A stretch of 64,000 nucleotides of DNA. Origin: Rubrivivax sp. Lineage in GTDB: Bacteria > Pseudomonadota > Gammaproteobacteria > Burkholderiales > Burkholderiaceae_C. The DNA lies in contig JAHBZT010000003.1 in the NCBI GenBank assembly GCA_019635315.1, forward strand, positions 248,001 to 312,000, written 5' to 3'. Position 1 is the first letter of the stretch; each line of letters opens with the position of its first letter. Of this stretch, positions 41,727 to 52,231 are shown in pieces. Position numbers and translations under genes: made by a program. The notes beneath the pieces are model-generated. The model was given only the letters and a program-made list of their open reading frames with translations, made no database searches and had not been told where the DNA came from.

Positions 41727-42872
41727 TCAGCCGTGGCCGCGACGCTGATACAGCCCACCCGGCAAGCGGGCGACGCGGCCATCGAGTTCCAGGTCCAGCA
41801 GCCGGGCCGACAGCCGGTCCACGGTCTCGCCGGTGCGCGCCAGCAGCGCGTCCAGCGTCACCGGGTCGTGGCCCATCGCGTCGAGCAGCGGGTCCTCCGG
41901 TTCGGACGTCGCGGCCGGCGCCGGCGCCAGCGGCAGGCTGCCCTGCGGCGAATCGGGAGCGGCCGGGCGCATCGGCGCCCCGCGCAGTTCCTCGGCCACG
42001 TCCTCGGCCGTCTCGACCAGCTTGGCGCCCTGCTTGAGCAGCGCGTGGCAGCCGCGCGACTGCGGCGAGTGGATCGAGCCAGGGATCGCGAACACCTCGC
42101 GCCCGGCCTCGGCGGCCAGCCGCGCAGTGATCAGCGAGCCCGAGCGCACGGCGGCCTCCACCACCAGCGTGCCCGCCGCCAGGCCGGCGATGATGCGGTT
42201 GCGCTGCGGGAAGTTCTCCTCCAGCGCGGGCACGCCGGGCGCGAATTCGCTGACGATGGCGCCCTGGTGCACGATGCGGTGGGCCAGTCCGCGGTGCGAC
42301 GACGGGTAGACGCGGTCCGGCCCGGTGCCGACCACCGCCACCGTGCCGGCGCCGCCCGGCCCGGCCTGCAGGGCGCCTTCGTGCGCCGCGGCGTCGATGC
42401 CATGGGCCAGCCCGGAGACGATGGTCCAGCCGCGCGCCGCCAGCGCAGCGGCGAAGGCGCGTGCGTTGTCGGCCCCCTGGGCCGTCGGGTGGCGGCTGCC
42501 GACGATGGCCAGCAGGGGCCCGGCCAGCCGCGCCGCGTCGCCCTGTACGTACAGCAGCAGCGGCGGGTCGGCGGTCTGCAGCAGCGCTGGGGGGTAGCCG
42601 GGGTCGGCGATGGTCAGCACCTGCCGCTGTTCGCCCCCGGCCAGCCAGGCACGCGCGGCGGCCAGCCGCTCGGCGTGGTGCTCGGGCTCCTTCGTAAGCG
42701 CCTCGGCGGCCTTGGCGCCGGCAATCTCGCGCAGTGTGGCCGCGCGCATGGCGAAGACCGCAGGCGCCGACCCGCAGGCCGCCAGCAAGCGCCGCGCCGG
42801 CCCGCGGCCGACCGAGCCGAGCAGGCGGAACCAGGCCTCGAACTCCTCGCCCGCGATGTCGTCGGCATGCAT
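41727..42872 (-). CDS. dprA: DNA-processing protein DprA
   Basis: A 381-residue DNA-processing protein that loads RecA on incoming single-stranded DNA during transformation. An N-terminal SAM-like helical part precedes the Rossmann-like DprA core with AIVGSRHPTAQG, SGLAHGIDAAAHEGAL and NFPQRNRIIAGL. The C-terminal winged-helix-like domain (DPVTLDALLARTGE) is present, so the protein is full length. It ends 94 bases upstream of smg and follows the LysM gene by 65 bases, a common betaproteobacterial order. Confidence 0.94.
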   Translation of the reverse strand: MHADDIAGEEFEAWFRLLGSVGRGPARRLLAACGSAPAVFAMRAATLREIAGAKAAEALTKEPEHHAERLAAARAWLAGGEQRQVLTIADPGYPPALLQTADPPLLLYVQGDAARLAGPLLAIVGSRHPTAQGADNARAFAAALAARGWTIVSGLAHGIDAAAHEGALQAGPGGAGTVAVVGTGPDRVYPSSHRGLAHRIVHQGAIVSEFAPGVPALEENFPQRNRIIAGLAAGTLVVEAAVRSGSLITARLAAEAGREVFAIPGSIHSPQSRGCHALLKQGAKLVETAEDVAEELRGAPMRPAAPDSPQGSLPLAPAPAATSEPEDPLLDAMGHDPVTLDALLARTGETVDRLSARLLDLELDGRVARLPGGLYQRRGHG

Positions 42873-42937
42873 GGGCGGCAAGCGTAAACGACCGCGGCCG
42901 CTCGTCGCGGCCGCTGGTCGTGGGGGGCGCCGCGGGC

Positions 42938-44140
42938 CTAAGGCTGCGTGAAGCGGTCGCCGGCGCGCACGGGATCCTGCACGTTGAGGATCAGCGCATA
43001 GGACACGCGGTCGAAGACGCGGAAGACGAACAGCAGGCCATGGCGCTCGTCGGGCAGCTTCATCGCCACGCGCTGCCCCGGCGTGGTGGTGTCGGTGGCC
43101 GACAGGCCGGCCCGCCACAGCGCCAGCACGTGGCCGCGCTCCAGCCCATCGCGCGCGCCCTTGTTCAGCGACACGACCTGGTTCTGGCCGGCACGCAGGC
43201 CCTCGCCGTAGATGCCGACGACGCGGCCGTCGATGGCCTGCGCCGGCGGCCGCGGCACGTAGGCCACCAGTTCCTGCTGCGGCACCGGCGACAGGCGGTC
43301 GCCGACGCCGGCCTCCAGCCGCGTGCTGGTGATGCGGAAGCTGGCCGGCACGACGACGCCCTTGCCCTTCTCGTTGGCCAGGATCTCGCCGGGGCGCGTG
43401 TATTCGGCGGTGCCGACGTAGCGGCCCTCGTAGCCCAGCACCTCGCCGGTGATCGGGTCGGCCAGCGGCCGCAGCTCGCGGAAGAGCCGGAAGTCGCGCG
43501 CGCCGCCCAGGTCGCCGCGCACGTAGGCCGTCTCGCCGCGCGAGACGAGCACGCGGCCTTCCTGCGTGGCGACGATGCGCGGCGCGGTGTCCAGCTCGTT
43601 GGTGTTGAAGACCACCGCCTCGTTGAGGAAGGGGCCGATCAGGTGCAGCGGGATGGCTGCGATGGCGCCGTTCTCCAGCACTTCGCTGCGCACGCGCGGC
43701 GACAGCTTGACGGTATTGGTCGGCACGCCGTCGCCCGGCTGCGCCACGCGCAGCATCGCGCGGCCGTCGCGCTTCTCGAGCACCAGCACCTGGCCGGGGT
43801 AGATCAGGTGCGGGTTGCGGATCTGGTCGAGGTTCATGCCCCACAGCTCGGGCCAGCGCCAGGGCGTCTTCAGGAACAGCGAGGAGATGTCCCACAGCGT
43901 GTCGCCGCGCTGCACCACGTGCTGGTCGGGCGCGTTGGGCGCCAGGTCCTCCAGCGGCACGCCGGCCTGCGCCACGCGCTGTGCGGTGTCGCGCCACTCG
44001 GGCAGCACCGGCAGCCGGCCGGCCTGCGCCAGCGCCGGCTGCGCCGCGGCCAGGCCCAGCAGCAGGGACGACAGCGCCGCCAGCGTGAACGTCTTGGTGG
44101 ACCGTCGGTTCCGCTGGGCGGTGCGCTGGCGTGGCTTCAT
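42938..44140 (-). CDS. Exported LysM-domain peptidoglycan-binding protein
   Basis: A 400-residue protein with a signal peptide (FTLAALSSLLLGLAAA then ALA) near residues 17-40. A LysM domain follows around residues 70-125 with HVVQRGDTLWDISSLF and NPHLIYPGQVL, so it should bind peptidoglycan. The remaining 270 residues are beta-rich without recognised catalytic residues. The ATG at 44140 puts the signal at the N-terminus; the longer in-frame extension is rejected. Its usual neighbours dprA and def suggest a constitutive envelope role. Confidence 0.88.
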   Translation of the reverse strand: MKPRQRTAQRNRRSTKTFTLAALSSLLLGLAAAQPALAQAGRLPVLPEWRDTAQRVAQAGVPLEDLAPNAPDQHVVQRGDTLWDISSLFLKTPWRWPELWGMNLDQIRNPHLIYPGQVLVLEKRDGRAMLRVAQPGDGVPTNTVKLSPRVRSEVLENGAIAAIPLHLIGPFLNEAVVFNTNELDTAPRIVATQEGRVLVSRGETAYVRGDLGGARDFRLFRELRPLADPITGEVLGYEGRYVGTAEYTRPGEILANEKGKGVVVPASFRITSTRLEAGVGDRLSPVPQQELVAYVPRPPAQAIDGRVVGIYGEGLRAGQNQVVSLNKGARDGLERGHVLALWRAGLSATDTTTPGQRVAMKLPDERHGLLFVFRVFDRVSYALILNVQDPVRAGDRFTQP

Positions 44141-44451
44141 GGGGCTGGGGTCTCCGGACGGCAAACGCAGGCTGTGCGAGAAAATGCGGCGGGCGCGGTG
44201 CCCTGTCGTCGTTGTTTTTCGGCAGGGCGCCCCGACCCTTGAGCCCCTGCCGTCGCCGAGGCGGTGCCCGGGCCGCGACAATGCTCAATCGCTTTCGAGG
44301 ATTCTGCCGCTAAACCCTTGATGTGGCAACGAAACCGCCATGCGGTCGATGACCGCGTGGTGGCCTTCACGCAGGTGCACGTTGCGCCTCGTCCACAGCT
44401 GTTTCGGCCTGTTTCGCCCGCTGCCTGCCGACCGTCCTGCCGCCCGTTCCC
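44141..44451. other. Divergent intergenic region between the LysM gene and def
   Basis: 311 bases without a supported gene. It contains the leftward LysM promoter candidate at 44301-44329. No clear promoter was identified for def. Confidence 0.6.
44301..44329 (-). promoter_or_regulatory. Candidate sigma-70 promoter of the LysM gene
   Basis: On the minus strand, TTGCCA (44329-44324) and CAGAAT (44306-44301) are separated by exactly 17 bases. This is the best -35/-10 pair seen in the window. The leader would be about 150 bases. An overlapping TGGC-N7-TTGC (44340-44326) also fits sigma-54 spacing but is judged less likely for this gene. Confidence 0.55.
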
Positions 44452-44970
44452 ATGGCCCGCCTGAACATCCTGCGCTACCCCGACCCGAGGCTGCACACCG
44501 TCGCGCGCGAAGTGCGCGAGGTCGACGAGCGCATCCGCCGCCTCGTCGACGACATGCTCGAGACCATGTACGACGCCGAGGGCGTGGGCCTGGCGGCCAC
44601 GCAGGTCGACGTGCACGAGCGCGTGATCGTGATGGACACCAGCGACAGCCGCGACCGCCCGCTGGTGCTGATCAACCCGCGCATCGTCGAGGCCAGCACC
44701 GAGATGGCGGTCAACGAGGAAGGCTGCCTGTCGGTGCCGCAGATCTACGACCGCGTCGAGCGCCACGCCCGCGTCACCGTGCAGGCCCTGGACCGCGCCG
44801 GCGAGCCCTACGAGCTGCAGGCCGAGGGCCTGACCTCGGTCTGCGTGCAGCACGAGATGGACCACCTGCTGGGCAAGGTCTTCGTCGAATACCTGAGCCC
44901 GCTCAAGCGCGACCGCATCCGCACCAAGATGCTCAAGCGCACGCGCGACGAGCTGCAGCGCATGCGCTGA
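44452..44970 (+). CDS. def: Peptide deformylase
   Basis: A 172-residue metalloenzyme that removes the formyl group from nascent chains. All three signature motifs are present: GVGLAATQ near residue 44, EEGCLSVP with metal-binding cysteine, and QHEMDHL with two metal ligands and the catalytic glutamate. Length is normal. It is followed by fmt 24 bases later, the standard def-fmt pair. Confidence 0.97.
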   Translation: MARLNILRYPDPRLHTVAREVREVDERIRRLVDDMLETMYDAEGVGLAATQVDVHERVIVMDTSDSRDRPLVLINPRIVEASTEMAVNEEGCLSVPQIYDRVERHARVTVQALDRAGEPYELQAEGLTSVCVQHEMDHLLGKVFVEYLSPLKRDRIRTKMLKRTRDELQRMR

Positions 44971-44994
44971 GCGGCGGCACGCGAGACCGCCCCG

Positions 44995-45915
44995 ATGCGC
45001 CTGGCCTTCGCCGGCACCCCCGAGTTCGCGCGCGCCGCGCTGGCCGCGCTGCACGACGCCGGGCACGAGGTCGTGCTGGTGCTGACGCAGCCCGACCGCC
45101 CGGCCGGCCGCGGGCTGAAGCTGCAGCCCTCGCCGGTCAAGCAGTACGCGCTGCAGCAGGGCCTGGCGCTGGCGCAGCCGCGCAGCCTGCGCCTGGACGG
45201 CAAGTGGCCCGAGGACGCCGCCGCGGCGCGTTCGGCGCTGCAGCAGGCGGCGCCGGAGGCGATGGTGGTCGCCGCCTACGGGCTGATCCTGCCGGCCTGG
45301 GTGCTGGCGCTGCCGCCGCGCGGCTGCCTGAACATCCACGCGTCGCTGCTGCCGCGCTGGCGGGGCGCGGCGCCGATCCAGCGCGCGATCGAGGCCGGCG
45401 ACGCCGCCACCGGCATCACGATCATGCAGATGGACGAGGGCCTGGACACCGGCGACATGCTGCTCGCCGAGGCGGTGGAGATCGGCCCCGACGACACCGC
45501 GGCGACGCTGCACGACCGGCTGGCGGCGCTGGGCGCGCGCCTCGTCGTGCAGGCGCTGGCGCGGCTGGACGACTTGCCGCGGCGACCGCAGCCGGCCGCT
45601 GGCGTGACCTATGCGCACAAGATCGACAAGGCGGAGGGCCAGGCCGACTGGTCGCAGCAGGCGGCGCTGATCGAACGCCGCCTGCGCGCCTTCGACCCGT
45701 TCCCGGGGCTGCAGGCCGAGATCGCGGGCGAACCGGTGAAGCTCTGGCGCGGGCGTGTCGTCGCCGTGCAGGGCACGCCCGGCGAGCGGCTGGCCGGCGA
45801 TGCGTCGCGGCTGGTCGTGGCCTGCGGCGACGGTGCGCTGGAGCTGCTGGAGCTGCAGCGGCCCGGCGGCCGGCGCCTGTCGGCGCGCGAATTCCTGCAG
45901 CGCACGAAGCCCTGA
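44995..45915 (+). CDS. fmt: Methionyl-tRNA formyltransferase
   Basis: A 306-residue enzyme that formylates initiator Met-tRNA using 10-formyl-tetrahydrofolate. The N-terminal [11 protein letters not shown], the catalytic loop [17 protein letters not shown] near residue 108, and the folate/active-site segment [12 protein letters not shown] are present, followed by the C-terminal tRNA-binding OB domain. It pairs with def upstream. Confidence 0.97.
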   Translation: MRLAFAGTPEFARAALAALHDAGHEVVLVLTQPDRPAGRGLKLQPSPVKQYALQQGLALAQPRSLRLDGKWPEDAAAARSALQQAAPEAMVVAAYGLILPAWVLALPPRGCLNIHASLLPRWRGAAPIQRAIEAGDAATGITIMQMDEGLDTGDMLLAEAVEIGPDDTAATLHDRLAALGARLVVQALARLDDLPRRPQPAAGVTYAHKIDKAEGQADWSQQAALIERRLRAFDPFPGLQAEIAGEPVKLWRGRVVAVQGTPGERLAGDASRLVVACGDGALELLELQRPGGRRLSAREFLQRTKP

Positions 45916-45991
45916 TCCCGCGCTGCGCGGCCTCAAGCGTCGCGGCGGGCCGGCCGATAACCCGGGACCGACCGCTCGCCGACCGCCGCCC

Positions 45992-46342
45992 ATGCGCCGC
46001 TTCGCCCTCGCCCTGCTCGCCGCCACGCCGCTGCTGCTGACCGGCTGCGACCTGCTGGGCATCGAGTCCGCCAGCGCCGTCGCCGAGCGCCGCGAAGCCG
46101 AAGGGCGCGCCATCGGCGCCGGCTGCCGTCATGCCGCGCGTTCGGTCGAGCAGTGCTTCGCGCTCAACCGCCGCGCCGACAAGGCCGCCGTCTTCGCCGG
46201 CTGGCGCGAGATGGAGGACTACATGCGCGAGAACAACATCCCGGCCGCCCCGGCGCCCGAGGACACCGCGGTCGCCGCGGCGCCGGTGCCGCCGGCCGCC
46301 GAGGCCGCGGCGGCGGACAAGCCCGCACCCGCCAGGCCCTGA
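45992..46342 (+). CDS. Small predicted lipoprotein
   Basis: A 116-residue protein with signal RRFALALLAATPLLLTGC and lipobox LLTGC at residue 19. The mature part has two cysteines around ARSVEQCF, a short helical segment and an alanine/proline-rich tail. I recognise no family. A GATAAC hexamer about 30 bases upstream could be its -10. The C-terminal low-complexity tail probably spans the periplasm. Confidence 0.7.
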   Translation: MRRFALALLAATPLLLTGCDLLGIESASAVAERREAEGRAIGAGCRHAARSVEQCFALNRRADKAAVFAGWREMEDYMRENNIPAAPAPEDTAVAAAPVPPAAEAAAADKPAPARP

Positions 46343-46577
46343 GCCCGCGCATGCGATCCCGGAACGGATCGCAGGGCTGGCGAACGACGAACGGCGATCT
46401 CACGCCGCGAGGCTGGGTCCGTCCGGCGCCCCGACCCCCGGCGCCTGCCGCCACCGACGCCGCGCGCCGCCCGGGCGTCACTCCGTCGCCGGCATCTGCA
46501 GTCTGTCGCGCCGCGCTGGCCGCGCCGGCCCGGCTTTGGCACAGTCCGGCCCGAACCCCAACGACGGAGCCGACCCG

Positions 46578-47351
46578 ATGACCCTCGCCGCCCTGACCAC
46601 GACGTCGACCTGCCTGCGCGCGCTGCTGGCCGCGCCGCTGCTCGCGCTCGGCGCGGCGATCGCGCTCGCCGCGCTGCCGCAGGCCGCGCTGGCGCGCACC
46701 GTGGGCTCCGGCACCGTCGCGACCGAGTCGCGCAGCGTCGGCGAATTCCAGGCCATCGCGCAGCAGGGCGGCATCGACATCACGGTGCGCCAGGGGGCGG
46801 CGACCGCGGTGCAGGTCAGCGCCGACGACAACCTGCTGCCGCTGCTGGAGACGCTGGTCGAGGACGGCCGCAACGGCCCGACGCTGGTCGTGCGCTTCAA
46901 GCGCGGCGAGCGCATCACCACGCGCAGCAAGGTCGCGGTCGAGATCGTGACGCCGAAGCTGGTGGCGTTGGCCTCGGCCGGCTCCGGCGACCTGCGCATC
47001 GAGGACTTCCGCACGCCGTCGCTGAAGCTGTCCATCGCCGGTTCCAGCGACGCGCGGCTGAACGGGCTGCAGACCGACGAGCTGGCGATCAGCATCTCGG
47101 GCAGCGGCGACGTGCGCGGCAGTGGCCAGGCCGGCAAGCTGACGATCGGCATCGCCGGCAGCGGCGACGTCAAGCTGCCCGAGCTGCGCGCCGACGACGT
47201 GCAGATCAAGATCGCCGGCAGCGGCGACGCCGAGGTCCAGGCGACCAAGACGCTGAAGGTTAGCATCGCCGGCAGCGGCGACGTGGTCTACAGCGGCGAC
47301 GCGTCGATGAGCACCTCGGTCGCCGGCAGCGGTTCGGTGCGCAAGCGCTGA
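46578..47351 (+). CDS. DUF2807 (head GIN domain) exported adhesin-like protein
   Basis: A 257-residue protein with an N-terminal signal ending near QAALA. The mature part is the DUF2807 right-handed parallel beta-helix: six or more coils with the repeated turn IAGSGD or ISGSGD spaced about 18-20 residues. The opening GEFQAIAQQGGIDITVRQG is typical. Proteins with this fold are placed at the cell surface, but their function is unsettled. It lies after the small lipoprotein gene with a 235-base gap. Confidence 0.85.
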   Translation: MTLAALTTTSTCLRALLAAPLLALGAAIALAALPQAALARTVGSGTVATESRSVGEFQAIAQQGGIDITVRQGAATAVQVSADDNLLPLLETLVEDGRNGPTLVVRFKRGERITTRSKVAVEIVTPKLVALASAGSGDLRIEDFRTPSLKLSIAGSSDARLNGLQTDELAISISGSGDVRGSGQAGKLTIGIAGSGDVKLPELRADDVQIKIAGSGDAEVQATKTLKVSIAGSGDVVYSGDASMSTSVAGSGSVRKR

Positions 47352-47436
47352 GCCGCCTGCGCGGCGGACACGTCGCGGTCAAGCGGCGCAGGCGCGGCGG
47401 TTCCGCACGCCAAGACCCCCGGCTCACGCCGTGTCC

Positions 47437-47464
47437 GGACACCTGGGACAATCCCTAGGTGTCC
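47437..47464. promoter_or_regulatory. Near-perfect inverted repeat spanning the azlC start
   Basis: GGACACCTGGGA and TCCCTAGGTGTCC face each other across CAA, with one extra base in the right arm. The right arm includes the azlC GTG start codon. A GACAAT -10-like hexamer is in the centre. It could be an operator for a regulator of branched-chain amino acid transport or an mRNA hairpin hiding the start. Confidence 0.5.
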
Positions 47465-48199
47465 ATCGCCTTGCCCCTGCCGCCGATCTGGCGCCACCCC
47501 GAATTCCTGCGCGGCTCGCGCGAGATGCTGGGCACCGCGATCGGCATCGCGGCCTGGGGCCTGGTGGCCGGGGTCGCGATGGGCAAGAGCGGTTTCGCGC
47601 CCTGGCTGATGGTGCTGATGTCGCTGCTGGTCTTTGCCGGCAGCGCGCAGCTGGCGGTGCTGCCGCTGATGACCGCCGGCGCGCCGCTGTGGGTGATCTG
47701 GGCCACCGCGGCCTGCGTCAACCTGCGCTTCGTGATCTTCAGCGCCCAGTGGCGGCCGTATTTCGGCCACCTGCCGCTGCCGCTGCGCGTGCGCCTGGCC
47801 TATTTCACGGCCGACCTGAATTACGTGCTGTTCATGCGCCGCTTCCCGCAGCCCAGGCCGGCGCCCGAGCAGCTGCCGTATTTCTGGGGCGGCGTGACGA
47901 CCAACTGGGTGGCCTGGCAGGTGCCGTCGATCGCCGGCATCTTTCTCGCGAATGCGGTGCCGGTGCACTGGGGATTCGGCTTCGCCGGCACGCTGGCGCT
48001 GCTGGGGCTGACGCTGTCGCTGGTGGCGGGCAAGGCCACGGCGGTCGCCGGCCTGGTGGCCGGCTGCGCCGCGGTGGCGGCCTATGCGCTGCCGCTGAAG
48101 CTGAACATCGTCGTCGCGATCGCCGCTGCGGTGGCGATCGGCCTGCTGATCGACCATACCGTTCCGCGGCGCGCCGAGCCGGCGGACGACGCCACGTGA
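47459..48199 (+). CDS. azlC: Branched-chain amino acid exporter subunit AzlC
   Basis: A 246-residue membrane protein with about six hydrophobic segments. The segments GVAMGKSGFAPWLMVLMSLL and FAGSAQLAVLPLM near residues 38-65 are the AzlC family signature, and NLRFVIFSAQWRPY follows. With AzlD it forms a two-part exporter related to YgaZH. It starts with GTG inside an inverted repeat; a later start would remove conserved residues. Confidence 0.9.
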   Translation: MSIALPLPPIWRHPEFLRGSREMLGTAIGIAAWGLVAGVAMGKSGFAPWLMVLMSLLVFAGSAQLAVLPLMTAGAPLWVIWATAACVNLRFVIFSAQWRPYFGHLPLPLRVRLAYFTADLNYVLFMRRFPQPRPAPEQLPYFWGGVTTNWVAWQVPSIAGIFLANAVPVHWGFGFAGTLALLGLTLSLVAGKATAVAGLVAGCAAVAAYALPLKLNIVVAIAAAVAIGLLIDHTVPRRAEPADDAT

Positions 48200-48218
48200 T
48201 GCCAAGGAATTACGCGCC

Positions 48219-48551
48219 ATGCTGACCGCCTGGGAAGCCGTGCTCGCGATCGTCGGCCTGACCGTGCTGACGGTGCTGACGCGCGGCTTCTTCTTCCTGA
48301 CCGAGCGCGAGATCCCGATTCCCGCCTGGCTGATGCAGGGCCTGCGCTACGCGCCGCTGGCCGCGCTGGCGGCGGTGGTGGTGCCCGAGGTCGTGATGAC
48401 GCAGGGTGCGCTGATCACGACCTGGCAGGACGCCCGGCTCTATGCCGTGGCCGCCGGCGCGGCCTGGTTTTTCTGGCGCCGCACCATCCTGGGCACCATC
48501 GTCACCGGCATGTCCGTGCTGCTGCCGCTGAAGCTGGGGCTGGGCTGGTAG
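48219..48551 (+). CDS. azlD: Branched-chain amino acid exporter small subunit AzlD
   Basis: A 110-residue membrane protein with three or four helices. TVLTRGFFFLTEREIPIPAW and the central YAPLAALAAVVVPEV are typical AzlD features. It follows azlC by 19 bases and completes the two-gene transporter. Confidence 0.9.
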   Translation: MLTAWEAVLAIVGLTVLTVLTRGFFFLTEREIPIPAWLMQGLRYAPLAALAAVVVPEVVMTQGALITTWQDARLYAVAAGAAWFFWRRTILGTIVTGMSVLLPLKLGLGW

Positions 48552-48556
48552 CCGCC

Positions 48557-48562
48557 TAGAAT
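48557..48562 (+). promoter_or_regulatory. Candidate -10 element for pgk
   Basis: GCCTAGAATCGCG contains TAGAAT 40 bases before the pgk ATG, in the same sequence context as the yajC and fba motifs. No clear -35 hexamer. Confidence 0.5.
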
Positions 48563-48601
48563 CGCGCGCTACCCCCCACCCCACCTCCCGGAGCCTGCCC
48601 G

Positions 48602-49810
48602 ATGACCGCCGTGATCCGTCTCGCCGACCTGGCCGCACAGGGTGCGCTGAAGGGCAAGCGTGTCTTCATCCGCGCCGACCTCAACGTGCCGCAGGACGAG
48701 CAGGGCCGCATCACCGAGGACACGCGCATCCGCGCCAGCGTGCCGGCCATCCGCATGGCGCTGGATGCCGGCGCGGCGGTGATGGTGACCAGCCACCTCG
48801 GCCGCCCGACCGAAGGCCAGTGGCGCGCCGAGGACAGCCTGGCCCCGGTGGCCGAGCGCCTGAGCCAGCTGCTCGCCGAGCCCTACACCGAGGTGCCGCT
48901 GGTGCGCGACTGGGTCGACGGCGTGGACGTCAAGCCCGGCCAGGTGGTGATGCTGGAGAACTGCCGGCTCAACAAGGGCGAGAAGAAGAACGACGAGACG
49001 CTGGCGCGCAAGATGGCCGCGCTGTGCGATGTCTTCGTGCACGACGCCTTCGGCACCGCGCACCGCGCCGAGGCCAGCACCTACGGCATCGCGCAGTTTG
49101 CGCCGGTGGCCTGCGCCGGCCCGCTGCTCAGCGCCGAGATCGACGCCATCACCAAGGCGCTGGCGGCGCCGCGGCGGCCGCTGGTGGCCATCGTCGCCGG
49201 CAGCAAGGTCAGCACCAAGCTGAGCATCCTGCAGAGCCTGGCGCAGAAGGTCGACGGCCTCGTCGTCGGCGGCGGCATCGCCAACACCTTCATGCTGGCC
49301 GCCGGGCTGCGCATCGGCAAGAGCCTGGCCGAGCCCGACCTGGTCGGCGAGGCGCATGCGGTGATCGCGGCGATGAAGGCGCGCGGTGCCGAGGTGCCGA
49401 TCCCGGTGGACGTGGTCGTCGCGAAGGAGTTCAAGTCCGACGCTGCGGCCACCGCGAAGCCGGCCGACGAGGTGGCCGACGACGAGATGATCCTGGACAT
49501 CGGCCCGCAGACCGCCGCGCTGCTGGCCCGGCGGCTGCACGATGCCGGCACCATCGTCTGGAACGGGCCGGTGGGCGTGTTCGAGTTCGACGCCTTCAGC
49601 CACGGCACCGAGGCGATCGCGCGCGCGATCGCCGGCAGCGACGCCTTCAGCATCGCCGGCGGCGGCGACACGCTGGCGGCGATCGCCAAGTACGGCATCG
49701 AGCACGACATCGGCTACATCACCACCGGCGGCGGGGCCTTCCTCGAGGTGCTGGAGGGGAAGACGCTGCCGGCCTTCGAGATCCTGAGCCGGCGCGCTGC
49801 ACAAAACTGA
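48602..49810 (+). CDS. pgk: Phosphoglycerate kinase
   Basis: A 402-residue glycolytic enzyme converting 1,3-bisphosphoglycerate and ADP to 3-phosphoglycerate and ATP. The substrate segment [21 protein letters not shown], the nucleotide-site [11 protein letters not shown] and the C-terminal [17 protein letters not shown] are all in place. It heads a central-carbon gene run followed by malic enzyme, pyk and fba. Confidence 0.97.
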   Translation: MTAVIRLADLAAQGALKGKRVFIRADLNVPQDEQGRITEDTRIRASVPAIRMALDAGAAVMVTSHLGRPTEGQWRAEDSLAPVAERLSQLLAEPYTEVPLVRDWVDGVDVKPGQVVMLENCRLNKGEKKNDETLARKMAALCDVFVHDAFGTAHRAEASTYGIAQFAPVACAGPLLSAEIDAITKALAAPRRPLVAIVAGSKVSTKLSILQSLAQKVDGLVVGGGIANTFMLAAGLRIGKSLAEPDLVGEAHAVIAAMKARGAEVPIPVDVVVAKEFKSDAAATAKPADEVADDEMILDIGPQTAALLARRLHDAGTIVWNGPVGVFEFDAFSHGTEAIARAIAGSDAFSIAGGGDTLAAIAKYGIEHDIGYITTGGGAFLEVLEGKTLPAFEILSRRAAQN

Positions 49811-49906
49811 GATCCGCGCCGCGGCACTTATCGCCGCGCGGCCAGCGCAGTAACCTCGACGCCCGACCCGCCCGCAGTCCGGGCGGGCCACAACGAGGAG
49901 ACGACC

Positions 49907-52231
49907 GTGGCCGACCACCTTTCCGCCGCCGAGCAGGCACTGCGCGACGCCGCGCTGGAGTACCACCGCAGCCCGACGCGGGGCAAGGTCGCGGTGACGC
50001 CGACCAAGCCGCTGTCCAACCAGCGCGACCTCAGCCTGGCCTATTCACCTGGCGTCGCCTACCCCTGCCTGGCGATCGAGCGCGAACCGGCGCTGGCCGC
50101 CGACTTCACCAGCCGCGCCAACCTGGTCGGCGTGGTGACCAACGGCACCGCGGTGCTGGGGCTGGGCGACATCGGCCCGCTGGCCGCCAAGCCGGTGATG
50201 GAAGGCAAGGGCTGCCTGTTCAAGAAGTTCGCCGGCATCGACGTCTTCGACATCGAGCTGGCCGAGCGCGACCCGGACAAGCTGGTCGACATCGTCGCGG
50301 CGCTGGAGCCCACGCTGGGCGGCGTCAACCTGGAGGACATCAAGGCGCCCGAGTGCTTCTACATCGAGAGGAAGCTGCGCGAGCGCATGAACATCCCGGT
50401 CTTCCACGACGACCAGCATGGCACCGCGATCATCAGCGCCGCCGCGCTGATCAACGGCCTGGAGCTGGTGGGCAAGCGCATCGCGGACGTCAAGGTGGTC
50501 GCCAGCGGTGCCGGCGCCGCGGCCATCGCCTGCCTGGACGTGATGGTGGGGCTGGGCGTGAAGCGCGAGCACATCTTCGCCGTCGACAGTAAGGGCGTCA
50601 TCCGCGAGGGCCGCGAGGACTTCGCCAAGCTCGACGAGAGCAAGCAGCGCTACTGCCAGCGCACCGAGGCGCGCAGTCTGGCCGACGCGGTGCGCGGCGC
50701 CGACGTCTTCCTGGGCTGCTCCGCACCCGGCGTGCTGACGCCGCAGATGGTGCAGACGATGGCCGACAAGCCCATCATCCTGGCGCTGGCCAACCCCGAG
50801 CCCGAGATCCGGCCCGAGCTGGCCAAGGCGGCGCGGCCGGACTGCATCATCGCCACCGGGCGCAGCGACTACCCGAACCAGGTCAACAACGTCCTGTGCT
50901 TCCCGTACATCTTCCGCGGCGCGCTGGACTGCGGCGCGAGCAAGATCACCGAGGCGATGAAGCTGGCCTGCGTGCACGAGATCGCGGCGCTGGCCAAGGC
51001 CGAGGCCAGCGACGAGGTGGCCGCCGCCTACCAGGGCAAGGAGCTGAAGTTCGGCCCCGACTACATCATCCCGACGCCGTTCGACGCGCGGCTGATCCTG
51101 CGCATCGCGCCGGCGGTCGCGAAGGCGGCCGCGGAGTCCGGCGTCGCGACGCGGCCGATCGCCGACCTGGACGCCTACCGCCAGAGCCTGACGCGCTTCG
51201 TCTACCAGACCGGCATGGTGATGCGCCCGGTCTTCGCCGCCGCGAAGGCGCGCCATGCGGCGCAGCCGGCGCGCGTGGTCTATGCCGAGGGCGAGGACGA
51301 ACGCGTGCTGCGTGCGCTGCAGGTCGTGCTGGACGAACGCCTGGCGCAGCCGGTGCTGGTCGGCCGGCCGGAGGTGGTGAAGATGCGCATCGAGCGCGCC
51401 GGGCTGCGCCTGCAGCCGGGGCGCGACTTCGAACTCGTCGACCCCGAGAACGACCCGCGCTTCCGCAGCTACTGGGAGCTGTACCGCGGCCTGATGGCGC
51501 GCGAGGGCGTCACCGCCGAGGCCGCGAAGGCCGCGGTGCGGCGCAGCAACACGCTGATCGGCTGCCTGATGCTGCGCCGGGGCGAGGCCGACGCGCTGGT
51601 CTGCGGGCTGGTCGGCCGCTACGACGCGCACCTGGAGCACATCCGCCAGGTCGTCGGCCAGCGCGCCGACGCGCACGTGATGGCGGCGATGAACGCCATC
51701 ATGCTCCAGCAGCACACGCTGTTCATCACCGACACCTTCGTCAACGAGGAGCCGGGCGCCGAGGAGCTGGCCGAGATCGCGCTGATGGCCGCCGCCGAGC
51801 TGCGCCGCTTCGGCCTGCCGCCCAAGGTGGCCTTCCTGTCGCACGGCATCTTCGGCAGCAGCCCGCGCGCCAGCGCGCGCCGCATGCGCGCCGCGCGCGA
51901 CCTGTTCGTGCAGCGCGCGCCGGACATCGAGTGCGACGGCGAGATGCACGGCGACGCCGCGCTGTCGGAGACCATCCGCCGCGGCTACCTGCCGGACACG
52001 ACGCTGAACGGTTCCGCCAACCTGCTGGTGCTGCCCAACCTGGACGCCGCCAACATCCTGTTCAACGTGCTGAAGGTGACCGGCGGCCATGGCGTCACCG
52101 TGGGCCCGATGCTGCTCGGCGCGGCGAAGCCGGCGCATATCCTGACGCCCTCGGCCACCGTGCGGCGGGTGGTCAACATGACGGCGCTGGCGGTGGCGGA
52201 GGTGGGTGCCGAGTCTGCCGGCGCCGGCTGA
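49907..52231 (+). CDS. maeB: NADP-dependent malic enzyme (malic enzyme-phosphotransacetylase fusion)
   Basis: A 774-residue MaeB-type enzyme. Residues about 1-430 are the malic enzyme, with [24 protein letters not shown] metal-site residues and the dinucleotide fold [15 protein letters not shown]. Residues about 440-774 are a phosphotransacetylase-like domain ([15 protein letters not shown]) that usually serves regulation rather than catalysis. It oxidatively decarboxylates malate to pyruvate and NADPH. The GTG start is preceded by a GAGGAG ribosome-binding site at 49895-49900. Confidence 0.95.
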   Translation: MADHLSAAEQALRDAALEYHRSPTRGKVAVTPTKPLSNQRDLSLAYSPGVAYPCLAIEREPALAADFTSRANLVGVVTNGTAVLGLGDIGPLAAKPVMEGKGCLFKKFAGIDVFDIELAERDPDKLVDIVAALEPTLGGVNLEDIKAPECFYIERKLRERMNIPVFHDDQHGTAIISAAALINGLELVGKRIADVKVVASGAGAAAIACLDVMVGLGVKREHIFAVDSKGVIREGREDFAKLDESKQRYCQRTEARSLADAVRGADVFLGCSAPGVLTPQMVQTMADKPIILALANPEPEIRPELAKAARPDCIIATGRSDYPNQVNNVLCFPYIFRGALDCGASKITEAMKLACVHEIAALAKAEASDEVAAAYQGKELKFGPDYIIPTPFDARLILRIAPAVAKAAAESGVATRPIADLDAYRQSLTRFVYQTGMVMRPVFAAAKARHAAQPARVVYAEGEDERVLRALQVVLDERLAQPVLVGRPEVVKMRIERAGLRLQPGRDFELVDPENDPRFRSYWELYRGLMAREGVTAEAAKAAVRRSNTLIGCLMLRRGEADALVCGLVGRYDAHLEHIRQVVGQRADAHVMAAMNAIMLQQHTLFITDTFVNEEPGAEELAEIALMAAAELRRFGLPPKVAFLSHGIFGSSPRASARRMRAARDLFVQRAPDIECDGEMHGDAALSETIRRGYLPDTTLNGSANLLVLPNLDAANILFNVLKVTGGHGVTVGPMLLGAAKPAHILTPSATVRRVVNMTALAVAEVGAESAGAG

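Noticed and set aside
44325-44340. Sigma-54 promoter (TGGC-N7-TTGC on the minus strand) for the LysM gene
   Set aside because: It overlaps a better TTGCCA-N17-CAGAAT sigma-70 pair, and the gene's housekeeping neighbours make RpoN control unlikely; kept as a warning about chance matches.
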